Below are positions 37,417-46,744 of a stretch of DNA of 64,000 nucleotides, piece by piece (within the stretch, counting starts at the first letter, position 1; each line of letters begins with the position of its first letter). Made by a program: the position numbers and the translations under genes. Source of the DNA: a bacterium. Lineage in GTDB: Bacteria > Bdellovibrionota_G > JALEGL01. Under the pieces are notes generated by a model that worked only from the letters and a program-made list of their open reading frames with translations, was not told where the DNA came from and searched no databases. The stretch is taken from contig JALEGL010000005.1 of the NCBI GenBank assembly GCA_022763185.1, forward strand, positions 62,001 to 126,000, read 5' to 3'.

Positions 37417-39450
37417 TTGCTAACCAAGAATAAAAATGTTGCTGCTGTTTATTTTTTTTGCTGGGTATTAGGCTATTGTCAAATTGGACTTGCCCAGTTC
37501 AATACATGGATAAGTCCAGGTGCTTTATCTAAAGCCCACCAAGAAATCTCGGGCGTGAAAAATTGTACACTTTGTCACTCTACGGCTCAGGGCTTACCCA
37601 ACAAAAAATGCTTGACCTGCCATCAAGCCATTGCCAACAAGATCAAAAATAACTCTGGCTATCATGCTGTACAAACCGCACAGTGTTATCAATGTCATAA
37701 TGAACACAAAGGCATTGATTACGAACTTTTAGGTTTAAAACGACTTAACTTTGAACATGATCAAACCGGCTGGTCCCTTACTGGCAAACACAAACAGGTG
37801 CAATGCAAGCAATGTCACACCCAAAAGCGTAAACATGCCATAACAGGTAAGACAACTAAAAAAACCAGTTACCTTGCAGCCTCACCTCGCTGTTCTACTT
37901 GTCACAAAGATGTTCACAATAGTAAAAAGTCTCGCTTCAAACGTTGTCAAGACTGCCATCACTCTTACAACTTTAACAGCCTGATCAAACATTTGCGTTT
38001 TAATCACAATAGAGAAACAAACTTTCCCCTGACTGGCGCACATAAAAAGGTTGAATGTTACAGTTGCCACACTAAAAAAGTTTGGCGGCCTTTAAAATAC
38101 AAGCGCTGTACAAACTGCCATAGTGACCCGCACAAAGGAAGTTTTGGTTCCAATTGTCAAAAATGTCATAGCACAGACTCCTGGAAGGCGGGCAGTCAGT
38201 TAAGCAGCACTCAAAGTTCTTTTAAAGACTTCGATCATCAAAAAACACGTTTTCCTTTAACCGGTCAACACAGAAGCGTGACGTGTAAACGTTGCCACGG
38301 TAATACCATTGGTAAAATTAAAAATTTTAGCAAGTGCAGTGACTGTCACAACAATCCGCATGGGCAAGAATTTAAAAAACTATGGAAAAGCAAACAATGT
38401 CAAGACTGTCACTTAACTGAAGGATGGCAAATTTTATCTTTTCTTCACAATAAAGATTCACGCTATACATTAACCGGGCAACATACGGTTGTGGCTTGTG
38501 AAAAATGCCATCAAAACAGAAAATATCGCTGGTTAAAAAGCTCTCCCAAATGCAGTCAATGTCATCAAGATATTCACAACAATCAATTTGGTCAACAAGC
38601 TTGCTCTAACTGTCATAGCACCGCTGGTTTTTCACAAATGCAGTTTGACCACAACACTCAATCACGATTTAAGCTGGAGGGAGTTCACCGTTATGTCAGT
38701 TGCAAAAACTGTCACCAACAAGGAAAGTTTAGACCCCTTTCAACCAACTGCAAATCGTGTCACAATGACTTCCATCAGGGAGAACTGGGGCAACAATGTC
38801 AAAATTGTCACTCACCAACCCGCTTCAACGCGATTGAGTTTGATCATAACAAAAACTCTAGTTTTAAATTAGATGGTCAACATCGCTACCTCAACTGCAA
38901 TCAATGTCACCAAAACTTTAAATACAAACTTGGTATCAAGCGTTGTTCAGAATGTCACACAGATGTGCACAACAACTCATTTGGACAAAACTGTGAGCGT
39001 TGTCACAACACGCAAACTTTTGCCATGAAAAATAATTTTCATGATTTTGGTGAATATGAGCTCAAAGGTGCTCACAATCAATTGAATTGTTTGGTCTGCC
39101 ATGGTCCAAAGCAAGCGGTAAGATCTATTAAACCGCAATGTCAAAGTTGCCATCAAGACCCACACATGAATAGTTTTGGCTTACGCTGCCAAGACTGCCA
39201 TGGTCAAAACACTTGGCTCCCCACACAATTTAGACATGCGCAAACCGGCTTTGAGTTGTCCGGTGCCCATCGCTTCTTGTCCTGTGAGCAGTGCCATGTC
39301 AATCGTATCTTTGGTGGCTTGCCCAACGAATGTTCATTTTGTCATCTAAAAGATTTTGCATCTCCCATGATTATTCCTCAGCATGCTGGCGGCAATACTA
39401 ACTGTAAAGATTGTCATAGAACCTATGGTTGGAGACCCTCCAAACTATGA
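37417..39450 (+). CDS. 27-heme c-type cytochrome built from eight repeat units
   Basis: The 677-residue product has a signal peptide ending near G-L-A-Q and 27 CxxCH motifs by direct count. Eight repeat units start at residues about 112, 195, 272, 342, 410, 475, 540 and 605, each with a phenylalanine-led opening (often F-D-H-N), an L-x-G-x-H-R segment and three hemes. The start is TTG 37417, the only plausible one giving a signal peptide. The stop overlaps the ATG of the barrel gene (ATGA), which implies coupled translation. The protein is exported and covalently loaded with heme by machinery not in this window. Likely role: electron storage or long-range transfer in the periplasm or through the barrel. 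Confidence 0.93.
   Translation: MLTKNKNVAAVYFFCWVLGYCQIGLAQFNTWISPGALSKAHQEISGVKNCTLCHSTAQGLPNKKCLTCHQAIANKIKNNSGYHAVQTAQCYQCHNEHKGIDYELLGLKRLNFEHDQTGWSLTGKHKQVQCKQCHTQKRKHAITGKTTKKTSYLAASPRCSTCHKDVHNSKKSRFKRCQDCHHSYNFNSLIKHLRFNHNRETNFPLTGAHKKVECYSCHTKKVWRPLKYKRCTNCHSDPHKGSFGSNCQKCHSTDSWKAGSQLSSTQSSFKDFDHQKTRFPLTGQHRSVTCKRCHGNTIGKIKNFSKCSDCHNNPHGQEFKKLWKSKQCQDCHLTEGWQILSFLHNKDSRYTLTGQHTVVACEKCHQNRKYRWLKSSPKCSQCHQDIHNNQFGQQACSNCHSTAGFSQMQFDHNTQSRFKLEGVHRYVSCKNCHQQGKFRPLSTNCKSCHNDFHQGELGQQCQNCHSPTRFNAIEFDHNKNSSFKLDGQHRYLNCNQCHQNFKYKLGIKRCSECHTDVHNNSFGQNCERCHNTQTFAMKNNFHDFGEYELKGAHNQLNCLVCHGPKQAVRSIKPQCQSCHQDPHMNSFGLRCQDCHGQNTWLPTQFRHAQTGFELSGAHRFLSCEQCHVNRIFGGLPNECSFCHLKDFASPMIIPQHAGGNTNCKDCHRTYGWRPSKL
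37750..39420 (+). repeat. eight tandem triheme repeats in the 27-heme cytochrome gene
   Basis: Unit starts in DNA are near 37750, 37999, 38230, 38440, 38644, 38839, 39034 and 39229. Periods shorten from 83, 77, 70 and 68 codons to 65, 65 and about 65, so the C-terminal copies are the most regular and probably youngest or most constrained. Confidence 0.75.
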
Positions 39451-40880
39451 TGCGTTTTTTTATTCAATCTTGGTTTTTCATCAACTTTTTCAACTGCATG
39501 CTTTTTTTTAAGCTGTGCTATGCCCAAAACACTGACCAACAATTCAATGGCCATCTCAACCTAGGGTATTGGTCTGTAAGGCAAAATACTCTTGATCAAG
39601 ACAATGCTTTGCAAAATGATGGCGTGGGTCTAGACTACTTACAAGATCGTTATCGTTTATTGATGCTTGATCTTCGTTTGTACCAGCAAAAGACTATTTC
39701 AAATACAAAACAAACAAACTTTCGTTTTGTGGGCAAAAGTCGTTTCAATTTAGATGAGAGCGCTTACAGTCTGGCTTACAATCAAAAGAATCGCTATGAT
39801 ATCCGTGAGCTTTCCTTAGAGTATAAAAATCTTTTTGCAGGTCATGACTTTTGGTTGGGAAGACAGATTGTTTTTCAAAGTGGCGGTATGCGTTTTGATG
39901 GAGCTCGCATTGTATTTAACCTTGATAGCAGCAAACAACTGGGATTTTTCTCTGGCCTTGGTCAAGATCCAAGAAGCAACCTGGGCTTTATTGGCAATGA
40001 TCAAAACAATCAATTGATCAGCACTGACTTTTTTAGCTTAGGGAGTTATTACCAACTTAAAAATGATACCTTAAATTTTAGTAGCTCTTTTAATGCACTC
40101 CTCTATCAAGGGCAAATAGACCGTTTGTACAGCTTTATTCATAGTAGCTATACGCCGCATCGTCGTATACGTTTATCGGCTTTACTCAATTTTGCTTTTG
40201 TTCCTCAATCCTTAGATCAGCTGATGCTCAACATTTATTATATTTTTTCTGATCAAGTGAACAACAGTTTAAGCTTTACCCGTTGGTCCAACGTTGAGTA
40301 TGCCGCTTCACAAAGCTCACAAATTCCCAGCCAAGGACAATTTACACCAGACAGTTATGTCAATGGCAATGTATTCAACGACACCTTTTACACACAAATT
40401 AGAGACCAGATCAGTTACACTTTTTTACCAGGGCAAACTTTATTCACTGGCCTAGAACTAACCAAAAGAAGCTTTGACGACTTAAACCGGTCGCGTTATT
40501 TTATAGGATACAAAAACAATGCTTTATTTGATCCCAGCATTGATTTTAAAAGCCAAATTAATTTTATCAACAATTATAAAAGCGCCCATGTTGCTTTTGA
40601 TGTTGTATTGGGCAAAGATTTTTCTGATGGAAAATTGCGTTTAGAAAGTTTTTTTAATCGAGTTAGAACTGAACGGGATGTTTATTTAAACAACAGTTTA
40701 TCCACTTTGCCCACAGAAAATGAGCAAGAATATAGTTTTGGTGGCAATGCATTTTGGTACTTTAGCAGAAAAAACCTTTTACATGCTCGTTACCAAATAT
40801 TTAAAGAAGAGGACAGCCTCAATGATAATGATGCAATTACCGTCAATGATTTGTATGTGGGTACCAGCTTTAAATTTTAG
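39447..40880 (+). CDS. outer-membrane beta-barrel protein linked to the 27-heme cytochrome
   Basis: The 477-residue product starts at ATG 39447, whose last two bases overlap the cytochrome stop (ATGA). A signal peptide (FFINFFNCMLFFKLCYAQ) precedes a long run of alternating beta-strands rich in Tyr, Phe, Asn and Gln. The last residue is Phe in a G-T-S-F-K-F ending, the hallmark of outer-membrane porins. I see no clear match to MtrB, OmcB-type porins or another named family, but the fixed coupling to a multiheme gene suggests that the barrel holds or passes electrons from the cytochrome. It could instead be an unrelated porin that happens to be adjacent. Confidence 0.8.
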   Translation: MMRFFIQSWFFINFFNCMLFFKLCYAQNTDQQFNGHLNLGYWSVRQNTLDQDNALQNDGVGLDYLQDRYRLLMLDLRLYQQKTISNTKQTNFRFVGKSRFNLDESAYSLAYNQKNRYDIRELSLEYKNLFAGHDFWLGRQIVFQSGGMRFDGARIVFNLDSSKQLGFFSGLGQDPRSNLGFIGNDQNNQLISTDFFSLGSYYQLKNDTLNFSSSFNALLYQGQIDRLYSFIHSSYTPHRRIRLSALLNFAFVPQSLDQLMLNIYYIFSDQVNNSLSFTRWSNVEYAASQSSQIPSQGQFTPDSYVNGNVFNDTFYTQIRDQISYTFLPGQTLFTGLELTKRSFDDLNRSRYFIGYKNNALFDPSIDFKSQINFINNYKSAHVAFDVVLGKDFSDGKLRLESFFNRVRTERDVYLNNSLSTLPTENEQEYSFGGNAFWYFSRKNLLHARYQIFKEEDSLNDNDAITVNDLYVGTSFKF

Positions 40881-40891
40881 TTGCTCAACCC

Positions 40892-41296
40892 TTAATGCGC
40901 AACATAAGGTTGTTTTTGTTCCAATATATTGTCAATGATTTTAGCTATTTGATGAGGTCGTAGCATTTTTTCCAAAAACGCGCTGGGCTTATAACTATTC
41001 AAACGTTTTTTTATTTCTTGATCGCTGATCCACGATAAAATAATCACGGGCAAATCTTTAAGACCTAATTTTGTATCTACCCTCAAGCTTCTTAATAAGT
41101 CTTCACCTGTTTTAACGGGCATTTTAAAGTCTGTTACACATAAATCAAAATCATCACTTTCAAGCATTTCTAAAGCTGTGTCTACAGACAAGGCAATTTG
41201 AACATCAAAGCCTTCATCGGATAAACGGCTGTGCATGTACTCAAGAAAAAAATCATCATCATCCACTAAAAGGATTTTTGCTTTATTATCCTGCAT
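40892..41296 (-). CDS. single-domain response-regulator receiver
   Basis: From ATG 41296 (GGGAG about six bases upstream) the product is 134 residues. It has the receiver signature D-D-D-D near residue 11, the phosphoacceptor Asp in T-D-F-K-M-P near residue 55, and the conserved Lys in S-A-F-L-E-K. No output domain follows, so it must act by protein contact as CheY does or inside a phosphorelay. The neighbouring kinase is not in this window. Its 3' end is 11 bases from the end of the barrel gene. Confidence 0.9.
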   Translation of the reverse strand: MQDNKAKILLVDDDDFFLEYMHSRLSDEGFDVQIALSVDTALEMLESDDFDLCVTDFKMPVKTGEDLLRSLRVDTKLGLKDLPVIILSWISDQEIKKRLNSYKPSAFLEKMLRPHQIAKIIDNILEQKQPYVAH

Positions 41297-41457
41297 ATCT
41301 TCTCCCAAAACCATCTCTTTTCTAGCTTTATGCCCATGCTTTATTGCCTATTAACCATTTTAACAACATTTATTTCTAAAAAAAACATTAAAAAAGAAAA
41401 AAGTCTACACTTGAAAAATTAATTTTTTCTTAATATTACTATGGTTAAGGAGCCAAA

Positions 41458-42735
41458 ATGACGATTACTTTTAAAGTTAAAAAACAGTATGTGCTGTATC
41501 TTATTCTATATTTTTCATGTTCTTTTGCTTTTGCAAAGAATACGCAAGTTAAAACAATAGAGCTTCCTAACAATATCAAACTGGGAAATACTTTAGCCAA
41601 AGAAACCATCTACTTAGGCGGATTTTCAGGTTTGACTTTTTCTCACCAGAAAAAAAATAAACTGTATTTTTGGACGCTGACAGATCGTGGGCCCAATGCC
41701 GAGCCCTTTGCTTTTGAAAAGAATTCAGAAAAAAGCAGACCTTTTCTCTTACCTCAATATCAATTGCAACTCGTTCAACTGGTTTATCATACTAAAAAAA
41801 ACACCCTAAAAATAAAAAAACAACTCCCTTTGCAAGATCCTAAGGGTAAAAAATTAACAGGTGTTCCTAATTTATCAACCAGCCAAGATAAAAAACATCT
41901 GCATGAGCCTCCTGCTGACCTCTTGGGTAAATCATTGGCTTTAAATCCGTATAGCCTTGACCCAGAAGGAATCGCCATAGACGAAACCGGACATTTTTGG
42001 TTGGTTGACGAATATGGTCCTGCCATCATAGAGTTTAACAAAAAAGGCAAGATGTTGGCTAAATATGTTCCAGAAGGAACAGCTTATCAAAGCAAACACA
42101 TTCACCCTGTTCTGCCAGAAGTCATCAAAGAACGTAAAAAAAACCGAGGTTTTGAAGCCATCAGTATTGCTAACCATAAATTGTATGCTGTTTTGCAGAG
42201 TCCTCTTCCTACAAAAAAGAAAAATGATGTCATTAGAATCATTGAGTTTGATCTTAAAAAAAGACAGACCACTGGGCAGTACATCTATCTATTAGATAAC
42301 GTCAAAAAAGCTGATAAAATGGGCGGCATGACGGCTCTCAATGAAAATGAGTTCTTGGTCATAGAGAGAGATGGAAAAGATGACAAAGATGCCATTAAAA
42401 AAATATACAAAATCAACTTTGCTGCTGATAAAAACTTATTGAACAATGCTTATGATGCTACGATGTTTAACACCACCAAACTTGAAACGCTTTCAAAAAA
42501 AGAGCTGCAAAAAAAGTATGCTCTCTCTAAAACTTTATGGATGGATTTAAAAGATCATAAGTTGAATAGCCTTGCAGACAAGTATGAAGGCATAGCTTAC
42601 GTTCCAACGCATAATGCATTATTTTTAATCAATGATAATGATTTTGGTATCACAGGCATTTTCAATCCAAAAACGGGAAAACTGGATAAAGGAACGCAAT
42701 TGTTTAAATCGTATTTTATTCAAGTAAAACAATAA
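41458..42735 (+). CDS. secreted esterase-like protein of the phytase-like family
   Basis: The 425-residue product has a signal peptide (YVLYLILYFSCSFAFA) and the beta-propeller-type motifs of the esterase-like-activity-of-phytase family: G-G-F-S-G-L-T-F near residue 55, L-T-D-R-G-P-N-A, D-P-E-G-I-A-I near residue 170, W-L-V-D-E-Y-G-P and Y-E-G-I-A-Y-V. Members are exported and have been linked to phosphoester or alkaline phosphodiesterase activity; the substrate is open. AAGGAGC eight bases upstream supports the start. Confidence 0.85.
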   Translation: MTITFKVKKQYVLYLILYFSCSFAFAKNTQVKTIELPNNIKLGNTLAKETIYLGGFSGLTFSHQKKNKLYFWTLTDRGPNAEPFAFEKNSEKSRPFLLPQYQLQLVQLVYHTKKNTLKIKKQLPLQDPKGKKLTGVPNLSTSQDKKHLHEPPADLLGKSLALNPYSLDPEGIAIDETGHFWLVDEYGPAIIEFNKKGKMLAKYVPEGTAYQSKHIHPVLPEVIKERKKNRGFEAISIANHKLYAVLQSPLPTKKKNDVIRIIEFDLKKRQTTGQYIYLLDNVKKADKMGGMTALNENEFLVIERDGKDDKDAIKKIYKINFAADKNLLNNAYDATMFNTTKLETLSKKELQKKYALSKTLWMDLKDHKLNSLADKYEGIAYVPTHNALFLINDNDFGITGIFNPKTGKLDKGTQLFKSYFIQVKQ

Positions 42736-42775
42736 ACTTGATTCAACAATAATATCAAAGACAAGGGGGAATGTC

Positions 42776-43816
42776 ATGATCAACTATTATTATGTATTGC
42801 GAGGCTCTGCAATTGCTATAGGATTAACAATCCAATTTTCTTATGCACAATACCTAAAGCAAGACTTTTTTTCTTTATACAATCAGCTACAACAAAAAAA
42901 TTTAATAGCCGATACAAGCAGTACTCGCAACAGCAACTACATTCAAATTGAAACCGCAAGCAACCTTTGTTTTAGTGACAACCATAAAGCCATTGATCAC
43001 ACAGACCATTTAATCCACATACTGGGCAATAGAGCTCCAAAAAGAATTGGAGAAGTATACAACCTGGATACACACAATAGATTATTGGCTCAGCACGGTA
43101 TCCGAACCCGAATTAGAGCTTGGATAAACAAAAATCGCCAGCCTAAAAAAACATCGCTCACCTTTAAGTTCAACTCTGAGGGAATTGACTTTAAACAACA
43201 TTATGCCTCAGATTTGCTTTCTATTGACACTTCAACACATGAACAAAAACATGAGTTGGGCATAGACTATCCTAGGGAATCGAGCATGTGTTTACTGGAA
43301 AACCTATGGAATACCTTTTCAAGTAGTTCTACCTATTCTTTAAAATATGAACCAGGCTTTGATTTTTTACCCTATACGCAAACAAAAGCCTGGAAAAACA
43401 CCTTAGCTTCTACAAACCATGAATCACGCTTTACACCTTTATCTTCACTTCTAAGGGATCTCCCCTTCTCTGAAATTCAAGAGCAGCTTTTACACAATGA
43501 ACTCATAAGAAATAACTTAGACCTTGATGTGTCTTTAAATACAATTGGCTTTGTCAGTGCCTTTGACCTGATGCGATGGTCTTTGCCAGTCGATGAAAAC
43601 AACCTAATCAAACTCGACATCGACCAAAAAACACCGTTTTACCCACAAAAAAAAGACACACGATTTGAGATCTCCTTCAAAATCAAAGCGCACAAAGAAC
43701 ATTTAAATCCTAAAATATTGCTCAATTTACTTAACCTTGCCATTGAATACAAAAGCAATGGCAAGCTTAAAGCTTGCCCTCAAGAAGAAGCTTTTTCTGA
43801 GTACATTTATTTATGA
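42776..43816 (+). CDS. secreted hypothetical protein
   Basis: The 346-residue product has a signal peptide ending F-S-Y-A-Q and no family that I recognise. Its ATG is preceded by AAGGGGGA five bases upstream, the same G-rich ribosome-binding pattern as at 23619, 27110 and 57459. It is rich in Asn, Ser, His and Lys. It follows the phytase-like gene by 40 bases on the same strand. Confidence 0.72.
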   Translation: MINYYYVLRGSAIAIGLTIQFSYAQYLKQDFFSLYNQLQQKNLIADTSSTRNSNYIQIETASNLCFSDNHKAIDHTDHLIHILGNRAPKRIGEVYNLDTHNRLLAQHGIRTRIRAWINKNRQPKKTSLTFKFNSEGIDFKQHYASDLLSIDTSTHEQKHELGIDYPRESSMCLLENLWNTFSSSSTYSLKYEPGFDFLPYTQTKAWKNTLASTNHESRFTPLSSLLRDLPFSEIQEQLLHNELIRNNLDLDVSLNTIGFVSAFDLMRWSLPVDENNLIKLDIDQKTPFYPQKKDTRFEISFKIKAHKEHLNPKILLNLLNLAIEYKSNGKLKACPQEEAFSEYIYL

Positions 43817-43834
43817 CACAAAAAAACTGTACGT

Positions 43835-44692
43835 TTAAACGTGTTCTCTTGCTAAGGTGAGGCTGGTGCATCTAAATGATCCACCCAGCTTGATGGGCTC
43901 AGAGTAACTGAGCGTTTCTACTTTAAAACCATGTTGTTTTAACTCACTACGAAGTCTTTGCTGTTGTTGCTCTACAATAATGGTTTCTGGGTTTAGAACT
44001 ACAACATTGGTAGCCAATTGTTTTGCCTCTTCATCATTAACCTCAATCAAAGTATATTTTTTTTGCAAATATTGAACATCTTGTTCTTTAAAGCTAGCAC
44101 GATGAATAACGGCTTTATCTTTAGATAGAATCATTAAACGCGTATCAAGATGCATGATATTCTCACCCAGGTTCAATACTTTAACGTCAACATCATGCAA
44201 AGCAAGCTCATCAATGGCTTCCTGTGATGTACGGCTACTTAACCCAACCAAGACTTCATCCTCTGTAGGCATAACATCACCGCCTTCAATGTGACCGGAT
44301 GTAATTTCTATACACTGGCTTTGGTCAATCGAGGCTTGATCAAAGGTGTTAGCCAATTGATCAAATTCTCCATTGCGTTCTTTGAATTTTCTATTTTGGC
44401 TGTAAAACAATTTCTCACCAACAACAAAGGCAACATCTCGTGTATACATCTGCCATGGTAAGTTTTTTTTTGCTTCGATTTCAATTAAATCTACCTTGTA
44501 TGCGTGTAAAAGCTCCAAAAAAGCTTCTTGTTGCTGAACCAAGAGATTGATATCCCAGACTTCCTTTAGTGAGTGAAATTTATGAAACTCAGGGTCTTGG
44601 CTAAGGTAGTTTTTTGCGCTTGGCGAGTATAGACCCGAACAGTAAGCAACTGATTTTAAGGGCGCATATTCATTTTTTACATTCAGCTGCAT
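43835..44692 (-). CDS. DDAH/arginine-deiminase-superfamily hydrolase
   Basis: The 285-residue product has the guanidino-modifying-enzyme layout: Y-T-R-D-V near residue 75, H-I-E-G-G-D-V near residue 140, H-L-D-T near residue 185 and the nucleophilic Cys in G-G-S-F-R-C-T-S near residue 275. It probably hydrolyses arginine or a methylated arginine to citrulline. I prefer ATG 44692 (M-Q-L-N-V-K-N-E-Y-A-P-L-K) because it gives the family-standard N-terminus; an upstream TTG at 44737 lacks a well-placed ribosome site. It follows a nitroreductase gene on the same strand. Confidence 0.85.
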   Translation of the reverse strand: MQLNVKNEYAPLKSVAYCSGLYSPSAKNYLSQDPEFHKFHSLKEVWDINLLVQQQEAFLELLHAYKVDLIEIEAKKNLPWQMYTRDVAFVVGEKLFYSQNRKFKERNGEFDQLANTFDQASIDQSQCIEITSGHIEGGDVMPTEDEVLVGLSSRTSQEAIDELALHDVDVKVLNLGENIMHLDTRLMILSKDKAVIHRASFKEQDVQYLQKKYTLIEVNDEEAKQLATNVVVLNPETIIVEQQQQRLRSELKQHGFKVETLSYSEPIKLGGSFRCTSLTLAREHV

Positions 44693-44744
44693 AAATTTTT
44701 CTCGTTGCACTTTATGTGCCTTTTCATCACATGTCAAACCTGGC

Positions 44745-45524
44745 TCATATTGATAAAAATTGATCTTGATAACATTGCCAAAGGTTTTTTGAATACTCTT
44801 CTAGCTGTTTTTGATCAAACTTCAAAGCTCTATAGGCTTGTGCAATATTATTGACATCATCACGTTCTAAAAACGCTCTACGTTTTGGGTTTTGTTCAAA
44901 TCTCTGCCAATACGTTTGCTCACGTTGACTGTAGATGGCATCTATTTTTTGTTGATCAAACATTTGATACCTTTCTTCATGTAAAACCGCCTGCATCGGT
45001 AAACGCTCTATTCTTTTTTTATCTTCGGCTGCATAGCCTAAACAAATTGTTGTTACCGGAACCACTAGCTTAGGCAAATTGAGTATACTGACAATATCTT
45101 TGATTCCCGTTAAGGTTGAGCCCATATAACAGGTTCCTAAACCCATAGCTTCGGCCGCCACCACCACATTTTGTGCCAATAGGCTGGCATCAATAATGCC
45201 TCTGATAAGACTCACTTCATTGGCAAAAGAAGTTTTGGCTTCTCGTGTATCAAACCAGCGCTGCATTCTATGCAAATCTGCGCAAAAGGTAATTAAAACT
45301 GGCGCTTGCAGAATCATGGCTTGCTCACCATGCGCCGCATACAATTTTTGTTTTTGCTGCTCATCCTTACTGACAACCATCGCATAAAATTGCATGTTGC
45401 CCGATGTTGCTGCCCGCGTTCCGGTTTGCAAAATTTTTTGTAACAGCGCCTCGTCTACAGCTTTGTCCTGGTATTGACGAATTGAACCATGACCATCCAA
45501 TAAAGCTAAAAAATCTAAACTCAT
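44745..45524 (-). CDS. nitroreductase-family flavoprotein
   Basis: The 259-residue product has the FMN-binding signature S-I-R-Q-Y and G-T-R-A-A-T-S-G-N-M-Q near residue 35, L-L-A-Q-N-V-V-V-A-A-E-A-M-G-L-G-T-C-Y-M-G near residue 120 and T-I-C-L-G-Y-A near residue 165. The length is close to the NfsA/NfrA group (about 240-260). It should reduce nitro compounds, quinones or flavin with NAD(P)H. It is transcribed ahead of the DDAH-like gene. Confidence 0.92.
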   Translation of the reverse strand: MSLDFLALLDGHGSIRQYQDKAVDEALLQKILQTGTRAATSGNMQFYAMVVSKDEQQKQKLYAAHGEQAMILQAPVLITFCADLHRMQRWFDTREAKTSFANEVSLIRGIIDASLLAQNVVVAAEAMGLGTCYMGSTLTGIKDIVSILNLPKLVVPVTTICLGYAAEDKKRIERLPMQAVLHEERYQMFDQQKIDAIYSQREQTYWQRFEQNPKRRAFLERDDVNNIAQAYRALKFDQKQLEEYSKNLWQCYQDQFLSI

Positions 45525-45608
45525 CGCATTCCAATAAATGAATCTCGCTCAACAGGCAAATTTATCTTTAGCTATGACCTACCTGGAAAAAGATGCGTTT
45601 ATCCCTGT

Positions 45609-46658
45609 CTAAACATAAGGTGCGATAGGCTGTTCAAAACTTAGAAGCCAATTTTCTATTTGCCTATCATCAATACGTCTGAACATTTCATAGCCGTGTG
45701 CAAACACAGTAACCGTTGTCCATAAGCCCCCTTGCGGAACAGGACAATTGTCATAGGGTGCATTAACCAGATTTGTAGCCCCCGTTACACCATCTAGGCG
45801 GTCTTTCATGGGTTCAATGTCAATGCTGTTTTGAGAATCCGCTCCAAGATAGCGCTCTATAGGATTTTCCCAAAGAAAGGAATCTGGATTATCAATTTCC
45901 ATATTCAAAATACAATTTAAGGCACCCATATCCCCAGCAGTAAAAACATGGTGCGTTTCATCATGAAAATTGTATTTCAAAGGACCTGACATGCCTTCAA
46001 TGTAATCTGCCTTGAGCATTTTTGTTTCTAGATTGTAGGACAACTTAAAAAATGATGGAATGCAAACTTGCTCTGGACATAAAGTAGAATAGACTTCTCT
46101 ATGCAACACTGAGTTTTTATGCCATTGAATCTTTAATTTTATTTTTTTTGCTGCATCTTTTTTAGACTTAAGTGGCTCCAGCACGGCGTATTGCAAGTCA
46201 AAAGCAACATTGGACGTATGATACTCATTCAGGTTATCGTTTTCTGCAGAATAAAATTGAATCCCAAAATCAATGATCTGGTCTGGAACATGGACTGTTG
46301 CATAATTGATCCACTTTCTTGTGTTCGCATTGAGTTCTGCAATAGAATTGTTTTTTAAAATTTTTTGAATGACTCTATCTTGATAAGAGAGCTCTGGAAC
46401 AGTGTTATTTTGAACTTGAGTAACTGCTTCAGAATGTTCTTGTGCAGCTTGAGAATACTCCTTGGGTTTTCTTTGACTGGACTTTAAATCACCTTGCACT
46501 TCTTTTGGTCTGGCTTGCCATATATTTTTTTTTACTGTTTTTACAACAGGAGTATAGCTGTTTTGAGATGTTTTCTGCTTTAGCTTTGGATTGCAGCCTG
46601 CGTTTACAATTAATGCAATAAAAAACAGACTAAACCATACCGTATTATTGTAAAACAT
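45609..46658 (-). CDS. lipoprotein of unknown function
   Basis: The 349-residue product carries a lipobox signal (FFIALIVNAGC) and then a Lys/Gln-rich linker. The mature domain (about 95-349) has five or more Cys, including the pair in L-C-P-E-Q-V-C and N-C-P-V-P, likely disulfides. I recognise no family. It follows the small secreted protein gene downstream on the minus strand, after an inverted repeat at 46696-46715. Confidence 0.72.
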   Translation of the reverse strand: MFYNNTVWFSLFFIALIVNAGCNPKLKQKTSQNSYTPVVKTVKKNIWQARPKEVQGDLKSSQRKPKEYSQAAQEHSEAVTQVQNNTVPELSYQDRVIQKILKNNSIAELNANTRKWINYATVHVPDQIIDFGIQFYSAENDNLNEYHTSNVAFDLQYAVLEPLKSKKDAAKKIKLKIQWHKNSVLHREVYSTLCPEQVCIPSFFKLSYNLETKMLKADYIEGMSGPLKYNFHDETHHVFTAGDMGALNCILNMEIDNPDSFLWENPIERYLGADSQNSIDIEPMKDRLDGVTGATNLVNAPYDNCPVPQGGLWTTVTVFAHGYEMFRRIDDRQIENWLLSFEQPIAPYV

Positions 46659-46695
46659 ACATCAACATCTCTTTTTAATTATTCGCCAAAACTGA

Positions 46696-46715
46696 GGGGA
46701 GATTACAATCTCCCC
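46696..46715. terminator. inverted repeat, possible terminator or attenuator
   Basis: GGGGAGATT (46696-46704) and AATCTCCCC (46707-46715) are perfect inverted repeats. The loop is short and the T-tract weak, so it is at best a weak terminator between the small secreted gene and the lipoprotein gene on the minus strand. Confidence 0.4.
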
Positions 46716-46744
46716 CTAAAATTAGTAAAGTAAAGCCTTTACCC

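Noticed and set aside
44693-44737. TTG start for the DDAH-like gene
   Set aside because: Adds 15 residues not typical of the family; no ribosome site at the right spacing.
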